Shown: one piece after another, positions 20,580 through 29,220 of the stretch | How the letters are laid out: every line of letters begins with the position of its first letter | Numbering within the stretch: the stretch's first letter is position 1 | Assembly (NCBI GenBank): GCA_011763485.2 | Contig: JAANSK020022245.1 | Coordinates: 1-29,220 of the forward strand | DNA: 29,220 nucleotides | DNA from: Isoetes engelmannii | Taxonomy: Eukaryota > Streptophyta > Lycopodiopsida > Isoetales > Isoetaceae | Direction of reading: 5' to 3' | Made by a program: the position numbers and the translations under genes | Notes under the pieces: model-generated | Told to the model about the DNA's origin: nothing | Seen by the model: the letters and a program-made list of their open reading frames with translations, nothing else | Database searches by the model: none

Positions 20580-23179
20580 GCATCAGCAGTATCAGTAGTA
20601 GATTGATCTGGAGGAGGCTTTGAATAGTAAGTATCATCATCCCAAAAAATGGAAGGGGGTAAAGAAGTTATTTCTGGTGCAAACAAGTTGAGTAGAGTTT
20701 TCCTTGTCAGAATCAGAGTCAGAATCAGAGACCCTATCCATACTGTGGGAACACAACCAGAATTTAAACTTACAGCATTCAAGACTACCAGTGTTCAAAT
20801 TAGCATCACAAATTGAGTCTATGTCATTATTAATGGGGATGGAAGTATTATGCACTAAGGTGGTAACATTATTAACAACATGTAAATCCAACAAGAAAGG
20901 ATCTTGCCTGGTTAAGTCTTCAAAATCTTTGCCAGATGGAATTTGTCTGAGATTGTTGTCGGCACAAATTGATCCAATTGTCCGCTATCTTGACTCTCTT
21001 GACCAACTTCAAGTCGAACTATGTTTAGAGTAATACCATCCAATAAACCACCACATGAATATTTCTTGGTTTCTGGCTGATGCTGTGTAGATAATTCTTC
21101 CTACTGCTTGGCTATTCTTGGGGAAATAGGGTTAGAATAATCTAGGGATTTGTGGTCAGGTAGAGAAGAGAAGTCAATCAGATTAGGAAATTTTTTGATG
21201 GGGGAGTTTATAGAAGGCTGGATATCAGGCTCCAAAGTATCTGCACAAAATTCATTATCCAGGTTAGCAAGTATGTTGAAGGAATTAGAGCATTCAATGA
21301 CCAATTCTTTGTGTTCTTCATCAGATTTCTTTCCTGAAGAAGTTGAAGCTGCTAGAGAAACTGTTGGAGAAGAAGCTACTTTTCCATGCTTGCTGCCAAT
21401 TGGAAGGATTTCCAAAGATATATCAGTTGCAATATCTTTTAGCTTTTTGTAGCTCATTTGGTTGCTCTTCTTCATTTTCCCTAGTTAATGGAACCTCATT
21501 CCCTTTTTTGCAACTTGGAATGCAGAGTGCTGAATTCGTGAGTTTGAATTCAGAAGAGTTGTTGAAGCTGGATCTATGACTGGAGCAGAGGTAGAGGCCA
21601 AATCTTTATGACAGATTTGACTCCTCAATTTCCTGGAGCTCTCCACAATGTTTGCAAGAGTGTTGCATAAGTCAATTTTTTTCTTGACAGCTATATTTTT
21701 GCCCTTGAGCACGAGTTTGTTATGCTCGATAGTAGCTGCCAATGACATACCACTATTTCTAGCAGTGCTTTGTAAATTTGCTGACATAATATTCCTGGCC
21801 TTATCTTGTGTCGCTTTATCGGTTTTGGTGGTAGTAGTAGCTACAACAGTAGCACTCTTCTTAAACAAGATACCCTTGTTTAGTATCTTGACATTAGAGA
21901 ATTTATCTAAAGCATAAGAGATGTCTGAAGCTTGAGAAGTGTACTTTGCTTTCTCATTTGCCAATTGCAAAGCTTTGATGTCTTTTTGCTTGGAAATTCT
22001 CTTCTGACTGCCATTTACTCTTTTCCAAGTAAAATGATCCTGTTTGTTGGTGTTAATTTTCAAAGTCTCATTATCAACATGTTTAAGTGGCATAGTAGAT
22101 TCCTGAAGGATATTCTCTTGTGCAGTTTCTATCTGAATTCTATTTAAATCACCTGTTGATATTGCATGTGAATCTTCTGGAAGAAGGCAGACTTCATTGC
22201 TATTGTGCCTGGAGTTGCACTTTTGGCAGTGATTTGGTAATCCAATCCATCTAAGCTGCAAAGTAATTTGATTTCCAAAGAAATCAATGAGAGGGATGGA
22301 TGTGGGCACCGGTTTGGTGATGTCCAATTGGATGAAGCACTTGGGAGGTCATACATAGAATTCAATAGTAAGGTATGATTCAAAGGAATTTAGGATTTTG
22401 GAAAAACAATCTTCATTCCAATAAATAGGATTAAGATCATTCATGACAACTGAGGCCACATGATATTTCTTGAATTCTGGAATGGTCAAAGTAGGATATC
22501 ACTTAATAAAAGATAACTGGAAAGTGTCAAAAGATAGGTGGCTAAGTTTGAGAAAAAATTTAGCAGTTCTGGAGCAGCCACATTCGACCATGATGAAGGG
22601 ATAATTTACCCAGTAGATAGCATTTATAGAGATATTTTTATGGATTCGAAGAAGGAGATCCCATAGTTTTTCTATTTTAAGGCCCACGGAGCTAACTTTG
22701 ATGATCACAACAATTTTGGACATGGATTCAATCCTAGAAGAAATCAAAGGGGAGTAGAGTTTAATACCTTTGAGTAACTAAGTGTTTGCACTGCTTCTTG
22801 CGTATTAAATTTGAATATCCATGCTTAGTTCCTGGTCAGAAATTCGAGGAGCAACAGACCTTAGGACAAGTTAAATTGGGACACCATTTGCATCAAACTC
22901 GGGGATGATTTGGTTGTCTCCTGGATCCCTTGAGAGAGTATCCCAGTTTACAGGGAAATGACTGGAACGATGCATATCTTTTGAGATAGCATCAAGGTTA
23001 GACACGTCACCAAATTTAAGGAATTTAGATGGATCAGGAGTGGAAAGAACTTAACTGATCAAAGATGGATCCTTCTGGTCATTGGAGAGGAGCAAAAAAT
23101 TGTGAATAAAGTTGAGGGAAATTGAATTAAGGGTACTCGAAGCAGAAATATCTAATTTTTTTGGGGCTAAATTAGCCAT
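20580..23179 (-). pseudogene. LINE ORF1 (RNA-binding protein), degraded
   Basis: ORF1 seems to start at the ATG at 23179 (MANLAPKKLDISASSTLN) and is soon interrupted by a stop. The middle part (22327-23000) has the weak pattern of the plant-LINE N-terminal domain (DUF4283-like), again in broken frames. The frame at 21485-22327 contains CQKCNSRHNSNEVC, a zinc-knuckle-like motif preceded by WIGLPNH. The frame at 21101-21475 has a Ser/Thr-rich tail with NSFNILANLDNEF, a motif often found near the end of plant ORF1 proteins. The exact 3' end is unclear, and a poly(T) run at about 20513-20534 lies nearby. Confidence 0.7.
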
Positions 23180-23300
23180 AAATGTTTAGCAGAGGTTGAA
23201 CCCGAGAAAGGGTAAAAAGAAAGTAGAGAGGAGGCAAATTGCAGAAGGTGGTCGAAATCTAAGGAAAGAAAATTACCATGGAGCTACAACAGATTGAAAA

Positions 23301-24600
23301 CCAAATTATGGCCAAAAGAAACTCAAATTGAGCAGCCATCAGGAATTAATCCGAGGAAATTTTCACTGAGATTTTCTTATCTGACCATTCACAGTAGACT
23401 TGAAAACATCCTGTTGGTGAAATATTCTTCTTGCCTTCAATTCAAGTGTCCAAGCTTTTATAATTTCATGCTCAAATTCTTCATTACAATGGACAAATGA
23501 ATATTCAGGGGAGAAAATATGATCTGGAAAGGTTTGCTTACAGAAGAATTGATATTAAAGTTCAGCAAAAGAGCCTTGAAGAAATCCACAAGTTAATCTC
23601 TGCTCTTGTTTGAGAATTGGAAAATCTTACATCCATAGAACGAGCAGAGTTTGGGGAATTCAAAAATTGCTGGTCTTGAGACCAGCATAAAATTGGTTGG
23701 ACTAGATAAAGGCAAAATTGTGTTTCTTGATCAAATTCAAATCAAGAAAGGTATGAATTTAGATAGGACAAACAATTCAAGAAAAATGGCGCTCATGCTG
23801 ACATAGGCCCCATCATCATGATTCTACCCTCCACACATCTCATTTACCATTCCTCATATGCCATTTCCATGTCCCAAATCCAAAGTTGGCCAAAACATTT
23901 TTCCTAGTCAAAATACCTCATACACTCCATCGCTCATCCACTGTTCATCAAAAAAAGCAAAAAATCAATTAAAATGACCCTTCTAAGGTTTCGATTCATG
24001 TTCTCTCTCCAAAAGCAAAGTTAGAAAGATGCACTCATCCCATGGCAAAAGTCGAAGAGGCAAAAGTAAGCCTAAAAAAAATCACTTACATTCATAAGAT
24101 TTGAAGTGCATACACCATTTCCATACACCATTGTCCACCTCACCACCTCAGCTTGAAAAATGCCACATCATCGTCACACATCACTCCACACGTGTCATCC
24201 ACCTCATAAAATTTTGACTAGAAAAAATGCTCTTGCCACTTCACCTGCCACCTCACCATGTCATACATGCCATGTCATCATCTCCATGCCAAGTCACCAT
24301 ATTTTTGCCTACTCATCAAATGTAGCCCCATGGGTTGACCTAAAAGTCAAAGTGCTCATTTCCAAAAAAATGTGTTTTCATCATGAAGAGCATAAAAAAA
24401 CATGCCATGTATGTGGGACTTGAAATTTTTCGAAAAGACCAGGTTTTGATCTCCAAAAGCCATATCTTGGGAACCGTGCCATTTTCAAAAAAATAAAAAA
24501 GTTTGCCTATCTCCCCTCCCCCCCCCAAAGCCTAGATTCCTTTTTCCCCAATTCCCCTCCGCCACGTGGTACACACGGACGTGTGGAGCAGCAACGGACT
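23301..24600. other. AT-rich tract without a recognisable gene
   Basis: I found no conserved protein or RNA signature. The part at 24120-24310 is rich in ccacctca and catgccat motifs and is low in complexity. The rightmost part could be long terminal repeat or leader of the gag fossil that follows, but I found no matching partner copy in the window. Confidence 0.5.
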
Positions 24601-24639
24601 GTATCCCACATGGGCATGATGTTAACATTGATTCTGGAT

Positions 24640-25918
24640 CAATGTTATATAAAGGTTCAAGTGTTGCATCCTCATCTGGCAGGCACTAGGGTTGTTCATG
24701 GTATGGGACGCAGAATACAACGTAACACGTCAATACAGATAGATCCTCATACGACCACAGGCAAGACACGATCCCCACCACGTACATGCACACGATTTTG
24801 GGCACGATTTGTGGCACGACCACGACGGATCCCACGGGCAGTTACAACAATTCCGCAATCATTTCGTCGAGTGGGATCCCGATTCTGGTGCCGATTTTCC
24901 AAGTACAGATTCTGGAGCATCTTTAAGTACGGTATTTCGCCATCATCATGCGACACCCCTACCCTCTATATAATGATATGCTCCAGGCTGAAGAAGGGTC
25001 CGAAAACTTTGATCGCCCTTAGTTGCCGACAGTTCTTGGTCCATTTCCGCCTGGAGATTATTTATTGCACTGCCCCACATAGGCTTCCATGCCTGCCTCT
25101 ACGGCACCCGCACCTATAAACTACATTCCTGTCCCCAACTACATGCCCATTTCTTCCTTTTCAGCACACTTTAGCTCCACAACCCCTTAACTCGGATCCT
25201 TTTTCTCAGCAACAGGTGCATTCCACCCTACCTCCTTTCTACTATTCTAATCCAGCTGCTCTTCAGCTATTCTAAACGGGCACTAAGATCGCTTGCTAAA
25301 GTTTCATCTCTTCAGCGCAACTCTCCAGGGTCAACTGCAAGAATGGCTCCTTGCAAACAAGACGACCTGGAACAAAGACAGGGCTCTCATGCGTCAGGCC
25401 TTTTTGACTCACTATAGTTGCACGGAGGATGACTCCCAACTGCTTACCCAATTGGCAAGACAATAACAAAAACCATCTAAGTCACCTCGCAAGTTCGCTG
25501 ATCAAATTTTACTCCTGGTCACTAAATTAGTGGAGACCCCCCGTCTAACAGCCAGTTACTGGCTTGGTTCTTGCAGGGCATGAAGCAGCAGATCTGTGTC
25601 TATACAGAGCTGCAAGGACCCAAGACTCTTGAGAACGCAATCAAAGCTACCAATCCGTCTGTCAACATTGCATCACACACGTCTATTGCTGATGACACTA
25701 CTCATGCTCTACCTACGCACGCTGTGCCACCACAACCAGTACGATTTGTTCCTTCCAGGAGTCATATTTGGTGTAGCCACTGTTCAATGGTAGGCCATCA
25801 TGTCACAGAGTGTAATGCTTTAATGGGTGCTCGACAATGCAAAAGATGCAATATGAACAACCATTCCACTGAAGAATGCAACACTCCACAACCCCTTTCT
25901 TTCGGCTCCACATTTCCA
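24640..25918 (+). mobile_element. LTR-retrotransposon gag fossil with two zinc knuckles
   Basis: The plus strand shows a proline-rich region (about 25070-25200), a segment around 25340-25470 with the helical look of a retrotransposon capsid (EWLLANKTTWNKDRALMRQA), and then two clean CCHC zinc knuckles, CSHCSMVGHHVTEC and CKRCNMNNHSTEEC (25770-25890). Two knuckles after a capsid-like region is the gag layout of LTR elements, probably Ty3/gypsy. The copy is broken in several places and old. It is interrupted on the right by another LTR element, and gag-like sequence resumes at 28197. Confidence 0.7.
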
Positions 25919-26207
25919 CTGCATAAGGATTTGCGGAGGAATTCAAATGTTTGGATAGTCTGCCATAGACGTCCATCTCCTGGAATTCTTGTCTTAGTCC
26001 TGTTGGTTGAAGCTGTGGATTTGACAGCACTTCTGAGTTTTTTTTGTGTTATAGTGCTATTCATTGACGTCTTTCTCAGAGATACTTTGCTCCAGATAGC
26101 CCGGTTGGGTGGAGAGCTTTGCCCTTCAGGGGTGGTATTTGAATTTTGCTTGCTTTATTACTAACTAGTTTTTGCAGGTAGAGCCTCAGAATTACCTATT
26201 CGTATCA
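25919..26207 (+). repeat. Left LTR of nested element (shortened)
   Basis: This matches the right LTR from its ctgcataaggatttgc block to the cgtatca end. It lacks the TATA-bearing part and has one copy of the 26-bp ctgcataagg unit where the right LTR has four. Confidence 0.8.
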
Positions 26208-26479
26208 AGTGGTATCGTAGCAAATTTCCGAGTTCTCTTTGGAGCCCGTGATTAGAAAAACTTGACGGGTCTTTGGAGGATTTGCTTGCCTGTATATGGC
26301 CAGAAGATCAGAAGTCATCTTCTGCCTTGAATTCTTGTTGATGGATAGAGGACTCCATAGTGGCTGCTCTTGCATAAGAAATCCTATCTAGAATCATTGG
26401 CAGGAAACTGTTTCTTTGCAGTCTTGTTTAGCTCTTTGATCCTATCTGCTGGAGTAAAGACGAAAGTTAATAAATCCTT

Positions 26480-26790
26480 ACTCGTTCCGGTCTGGAAAGG
26501 CCTTAGTTTATGGATCTGATCTACTGGTAGCGGCCTTGAGTCTGTCTGGTGTGGCACAATCCTGAAATCGGGCCTGCTGGCCGTTGAAAGAACCTTAAGA
26601 GTAAGGATCCGGTCTACCTGGTCGTCATCACCTGTAAAGTTTGAAATTTAGTATCCAAGGTTACTGTGTCTTTTCACAAATCCTAGTGGCGGTCTGTAGG
26701 CCGTGGCTTTTGATCCGGCTCTGCTGGCCATAGAACCAGCAGGCAGAGCAGACCTTCACTCCAGCCTGTTTGGCCGTTGCCCTAAATCTC
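26480..26790. repeat. Degenerate G/T-C-rich short repeats in element interior
   Basis: Imperfect repeats of a ctgctggccg / ggtctgtaggccgt / gatccggtct theme recur about eight times. They are too diverged for a fixed unit length. They lie in the non-coding interior of the nested LTR element. Confidence 0.45.
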
Positions 26791-27250
26791 TGTAGGCTGA
26801 CCACGACATCTGATACAAACAAAACAAAAAAATTACCCTTTTGTTGATAATTAACCTTTGCCTTGAGTTTAGGTTAAGGATTCTATTTCCTTATTGGGCC
26901 TTTGCTTGACCCTTAGGTTCCAAGATAGAGTATTAGGCTTATAAAGCGTTCCATTGTTGAAACCTTGTGTTTGTGTTGGCCATCAACACCATGGATATGC
27001 CCTTTTTGCTTGAACCATTGGGCTCATTATTGGATAAAACATTAGAGCAACCTAAGGTTTTAGGCGTTTGCAATGGTATCGCGACATGTATATTAATTTT
27101 AACTTATGGGAATTCTAAGGCAGAAATCTAAGGTATGTTTTTCGAATTTCTAGTTAAGTATGTGAACTCCTTAAAGGATGTAGGAGAATTTCATAGATTA
27201 AGTCTTGTGTACAAAAGTACACTTTGAAACAGCTATTATGATAGTTGGTT

Positions 27251-27455
27251 TTGAAAATTTTTAGCCTAAAGGGCTGGACTTGAAAACTTTTAGCCTAAAG
27301 GGCTGGACTTGCAAATTTTTAGCCTAAAGGGCTGGACTTGAAAAATTTTAAGCCTAAAGACTGGACTTGAACATTTTTAGCCTAAAGGGCTGGACTTGAA
27401 AAATTTTAGCCTAAAGGGTGGACTTGAAAATTTTTAGCCTGAAGGGCTGGACTTG
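27251..27455 (+). repeat. 29-bp minisatellite, seven units
   Basis: Seven head-to-tail copies of a unit like ttttagcctaaagggctgga plus cttgaaaa, 27-30 bp each, occupy the right part of the nested element's interior. Copies differ by a few bases and by small length changes. Confidence 0.93.
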
Positions 27456-27823
27456 ATTATTTCTAGTTGTGGACTCAATTAGGATTTGTAACCGTGGACT
27501 TGGTTATGTTATTTTGCCATATAACTCCTTGATCGAGGACGATCAATCCCGAGGGAAGGAATTGATATGGTGGTGCTCGGGGGAGTGGCTACGGGGAGCA
27601 AAGAATGAGAAAGACAGTTGGGCGATGGCCTTTGGATAAAAGGGATGCTATTTTAAGTCAATACCTTTTGGATATTATTAAGGTTTAGAAAAAGGCACCT
27701 CTCGGATATTTTAAGGCAAGGACCTTTTCTTGTTGCAACGTCTATTATAAATAGGGATGCTGCTCTGAGCACCAGGGGTTTTCTAGGACAACAACAATGA
27801 ATCTTGGGGTTCGGCTGTTTGCT

Positions 27824-27934
27824 CTGCATAAGGATTTGCAGAGGAATTCTAGTCTCTGCATAAGGATTTGCAGAGGAATTCCGACCATTGCATAAGGATT
27901 TGCGGTCACTGCATAAGGATTTGCGGAGGAATTC
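27824..27934 (+). repeat. 26-bp repeat cluster in right LTR
   Basis: The block ctgcataaggatttgcagag (continuing gaattc) or a close variant occurs at 27824-27849, 27856-27881, 27888-27905 (partial) and 27909-27934. The left LTR has only one copy. Confidence 0.93.
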
Positions 27935-28196
27935 GAATGTTTGGATAGTCTGCCATAGACGTCCATCTCCTGGAATTCTTGTCTTAGTCCTGCTGGTTGA
28001 AGCTGTGATTTGACAGTGCTTCTGAGTTTTTTTTGTGTTTTGGTGCTATTCATTGACGTCTTTCTCAGAGATACTTTGCTCCGGATAGCCCGGTTGGGTG
28101 GAGAGCTTTGCCCTTCAGGGGTGGTATTTGAATTTTGCTTGCTTTATTACTAACTAGTTTCTGCAGATAGAGCCTCAGAATTACCTATTCGTATCA
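27909..28196 (+). repeat. Right LTR of nested element (part shared with left LTR)
   Basis: This is the counterpart of 25919-26207. The LTR probably extends left past a TATA-like box near 27745. A G-rich stretch at 27565-27600 (ggtgctcgggggagtggcta) may be the polypurine tract before it. It ends in cgtatca, and gag-like sequence of the host element follows at once. Confidence 0.78.
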
Positions 28197-28740
28197 ATCT
28201 CCCGATCAGTTGTGGAAGGCTAAAGCTAACCCATGCCGTGCTCCAAGGCACTCCCTCTCTTTTAATCGGGGACCTCCTGCAACACGCCCTCCACAACAAC
28301 AAACGTCTCCAGTAGAGCAACAACTTGTCCAATTATTGGATTAGGTCACTCTTAATGAACCCGCCCCGAGGTCTTCAAATTGGATCTCTGAGGTACCTGT
28401 CAGAGACATCCACCCAGTCAATATGGTTCTTGCCACCATGCCAGAGCCGAAGTTCGAAAACCTTAGTATGGAAACTCAGTACAGGCTACGCCATCTTAAA
28501 CAACGATTAACTCAAAGAGGCATGGCTCCTGAGGCTGTTTTTGCAACTACACGAGCACGCGAGGGCAAAGAGCCCATTGATCTGCCAGCAGCTGTACAAA
28601 GTTTTCAAGAAACTGTCACATATATGCCCATGGTTCCAGAAATTCCATTACCTGCCAATCTGGCCGTGCCATTGGAGGTGCAGGAAGCCCTCACCAACAC
28701 CAAATTACATTTGCCTGGACAGTGTGGAAAATTGACACCT
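28197..28740 (+). mobile_element. Continuation of the interrupted gag fossil
   Basis: Proline/glutamine-rich readings directly after the right LTR (RGPPATRPPQQQ near 28270-28310) resemble the tail of a gag protein. An open frame at 28423-28740 (NLSMETQYRLRHLKQRL, then PANLAVPLEVQEAL) reads like protein but matches no family I recognise. Given its place it probably belongs to the same fossil. A host-gene fragment cannot be excluded. Confidence 0.45.
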
Positions 28741-29220
28741 TAAAAAGTGCGTCTTTGATTAAAAAAGTTCTCAATGAGAACTACTCATTAAACAAAATGT
28801 GTTAAAAGAGAATTTTTCAATCAAACAAATGTGTCAAAAGAGAACTTCAATTTTTTTAAAGTTGTCAAAAGAGAACTTGCCATTTTACACAAAAGGTGTC
28901 GAAAAAAATGAAATATTTTTTAAAGGTTTTAATAGGTGTTGACATGGCATAATTAACCAAGTGGCATGTTATTGGTTTTTACTATAATCTGTAACTATAA
29001 AATTGTGGCAAGCCATTATGGTTATATCTAGCAAAATAACAGGGGGTTCCTTTTGTATTTTTGTATGTTTTTCAATAAAGTTTTGGCTATGATTTTGTGG
29101 TGTATTCGAATTGATGTACTAAATGGTATTTCTAGAGTGCAATTTTTTCTTAGCCATTGATTTTTTATGAGAGAAAGAAATCGTGTGGTCGTGGTTGTAT
29201 TTTCATGTATGTGGTATTGC
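28741..29220. other. AT-rich sequence, no gene seen
   Basis: A few short near-repeats of gtcaaaagagaactt occur at 28800-28880. No ORF, RNA or mobile-element signature is visible otherwise. Confidence 0.55.

Larger units (their letters stand above)
18545..23300 (-). mobile_element. L1-clade LINE, 3'-truncated
   Basis: A long interspersed element reads right to left: a pyrimidine-rich leader beyond 23180, an ORF1 region with a zinc-knuckle-like motif, then ORF2 with an AP-type endonuclease and the start of reverse transcriptase. Similarity stops near 18545-18560, just after the SNNQSAFLP segment. The catalytic Y-x-D-D core, the C-terminal part and any poly(A) tail are missing. Ty3/gypsy-related sequence follows soon after. 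Frameshifts and stops occur in both ORFs, so it is inactive. LINE copies normally lose their 5' end, so keeping the 5' half implies later deletion or rearrangement. Confidence 0.88.
25919..28196 (+). mobile_element. Non-coding LTR retrotransposon nested in gag fossil
   Basis: Direct repeats at 25919-26207 and 27909-28196 are about 96-97% identical (ten differences by eye) and end in the same cgtatca. The left copy is followed, two bases on, by TGGTATCGTAGC (26210-26221), a primer-binding-site-like sequence. The 1.4-1.7 kb between them has no gag or pol reading, so it is a non-autonomous element. The right LTR appears longer on its left side, including a TATA-like tctattataaatagg at about 27743-27757, so its true start is probably near 27600-27640; the left LTR seems shortened. 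At a plant rate of about 1.3e-8 per site per year, the LTR divergence suggests roughly one to two million years. Confidence 0.75.

Noticed and set aside
20704-21033. Plus-strand ORF with a Ser-Glu repeat
   Set aside because: It lies antisense within the LINE, and its repeat is the complement of an acidic Asp-Ser run in the ORF1 tail.
24583-25119. 178-codon ORF as a host gene
   Set aside because: Arginine-rich, low-complexity reading without a conserved motif. Its right part overlaps the leader and proline-rich part of the gag fossil, which better explains the sequence.
27251-27455. CRISPR array
   Set aside because: The repeats are head-to-tail with no unique spacers, and the setting is a eukaryotic retroelement.

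Overview
The window is nuclear DNA of a flowering plant. It carries the 5' half of one host gene split into many short GT-AG exons, followed upstream by a repeat-rich intergenic tract. The gene is on the minus strand and encodes midasin (MDN1/REA1), the giant dynein-like AAA+ ATPase that remodels pre-60S ribosomal particles. The plant assignment rests on close match to plant midasin, plant-sized introns, a telo-box by the start codon and plant-type LINE and LTR fossils. I cannot name the species.

Bases 1616-16353 hold 35 exons that I could place one by one. Every phase matches across every intron, giving about 2,877 codons: an N-terminal domain, all six AAA+ modules and the start of the linker. 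Two more short exons are possible at 1105-1425. The rest of the linker, the D/E-rich region and the C-terminal MIDAS domain must lie off the left edge. The reading frame looks intact, so I read this as a working gene. One intron uses a GC donor. Several introns carry repeats: a degenerate LINE (intron 29), an exon-like island of unknown origin (intron 21), two copies of a short dispersed repeat with (TTTC)n tails, and two perfect tandem duplications.

The right half (about 16.4-29.2 kb) holds no gene I can support. In order it contains: the short upstream region of MDN1; a roughly 280-290 bp tandem array with LTR/primer-binding-site-like sequence (17.05-17.76 kb); a Ty3/gypsy reverse-transcriptase fossil with an embedded pentanucleotide microsatellite (17.76-18.34 kb); an L1-clade LINE on the minus strand that keeps its 5' half and lacks its 3' half (18.55-about 23.2 kb); featureless AT-rich DNA; and an LTR-retrotransposon gag fossil with two zinc knuckles. 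A smaller non-coding LTR element, with recognisable LTR ends, primer-binding site and a 29-bp minisatellite, is inserted in that gag fossil.

I found no CRISPR array, rRNA or tRNA, and no convincing new multi-gene system. The most interesting items are the nested non-autonomous LTR element, the 3'-truncated LINE, the GC-AG intron in the AAA5 module, and the repeats packed against splice sites in MDN1.
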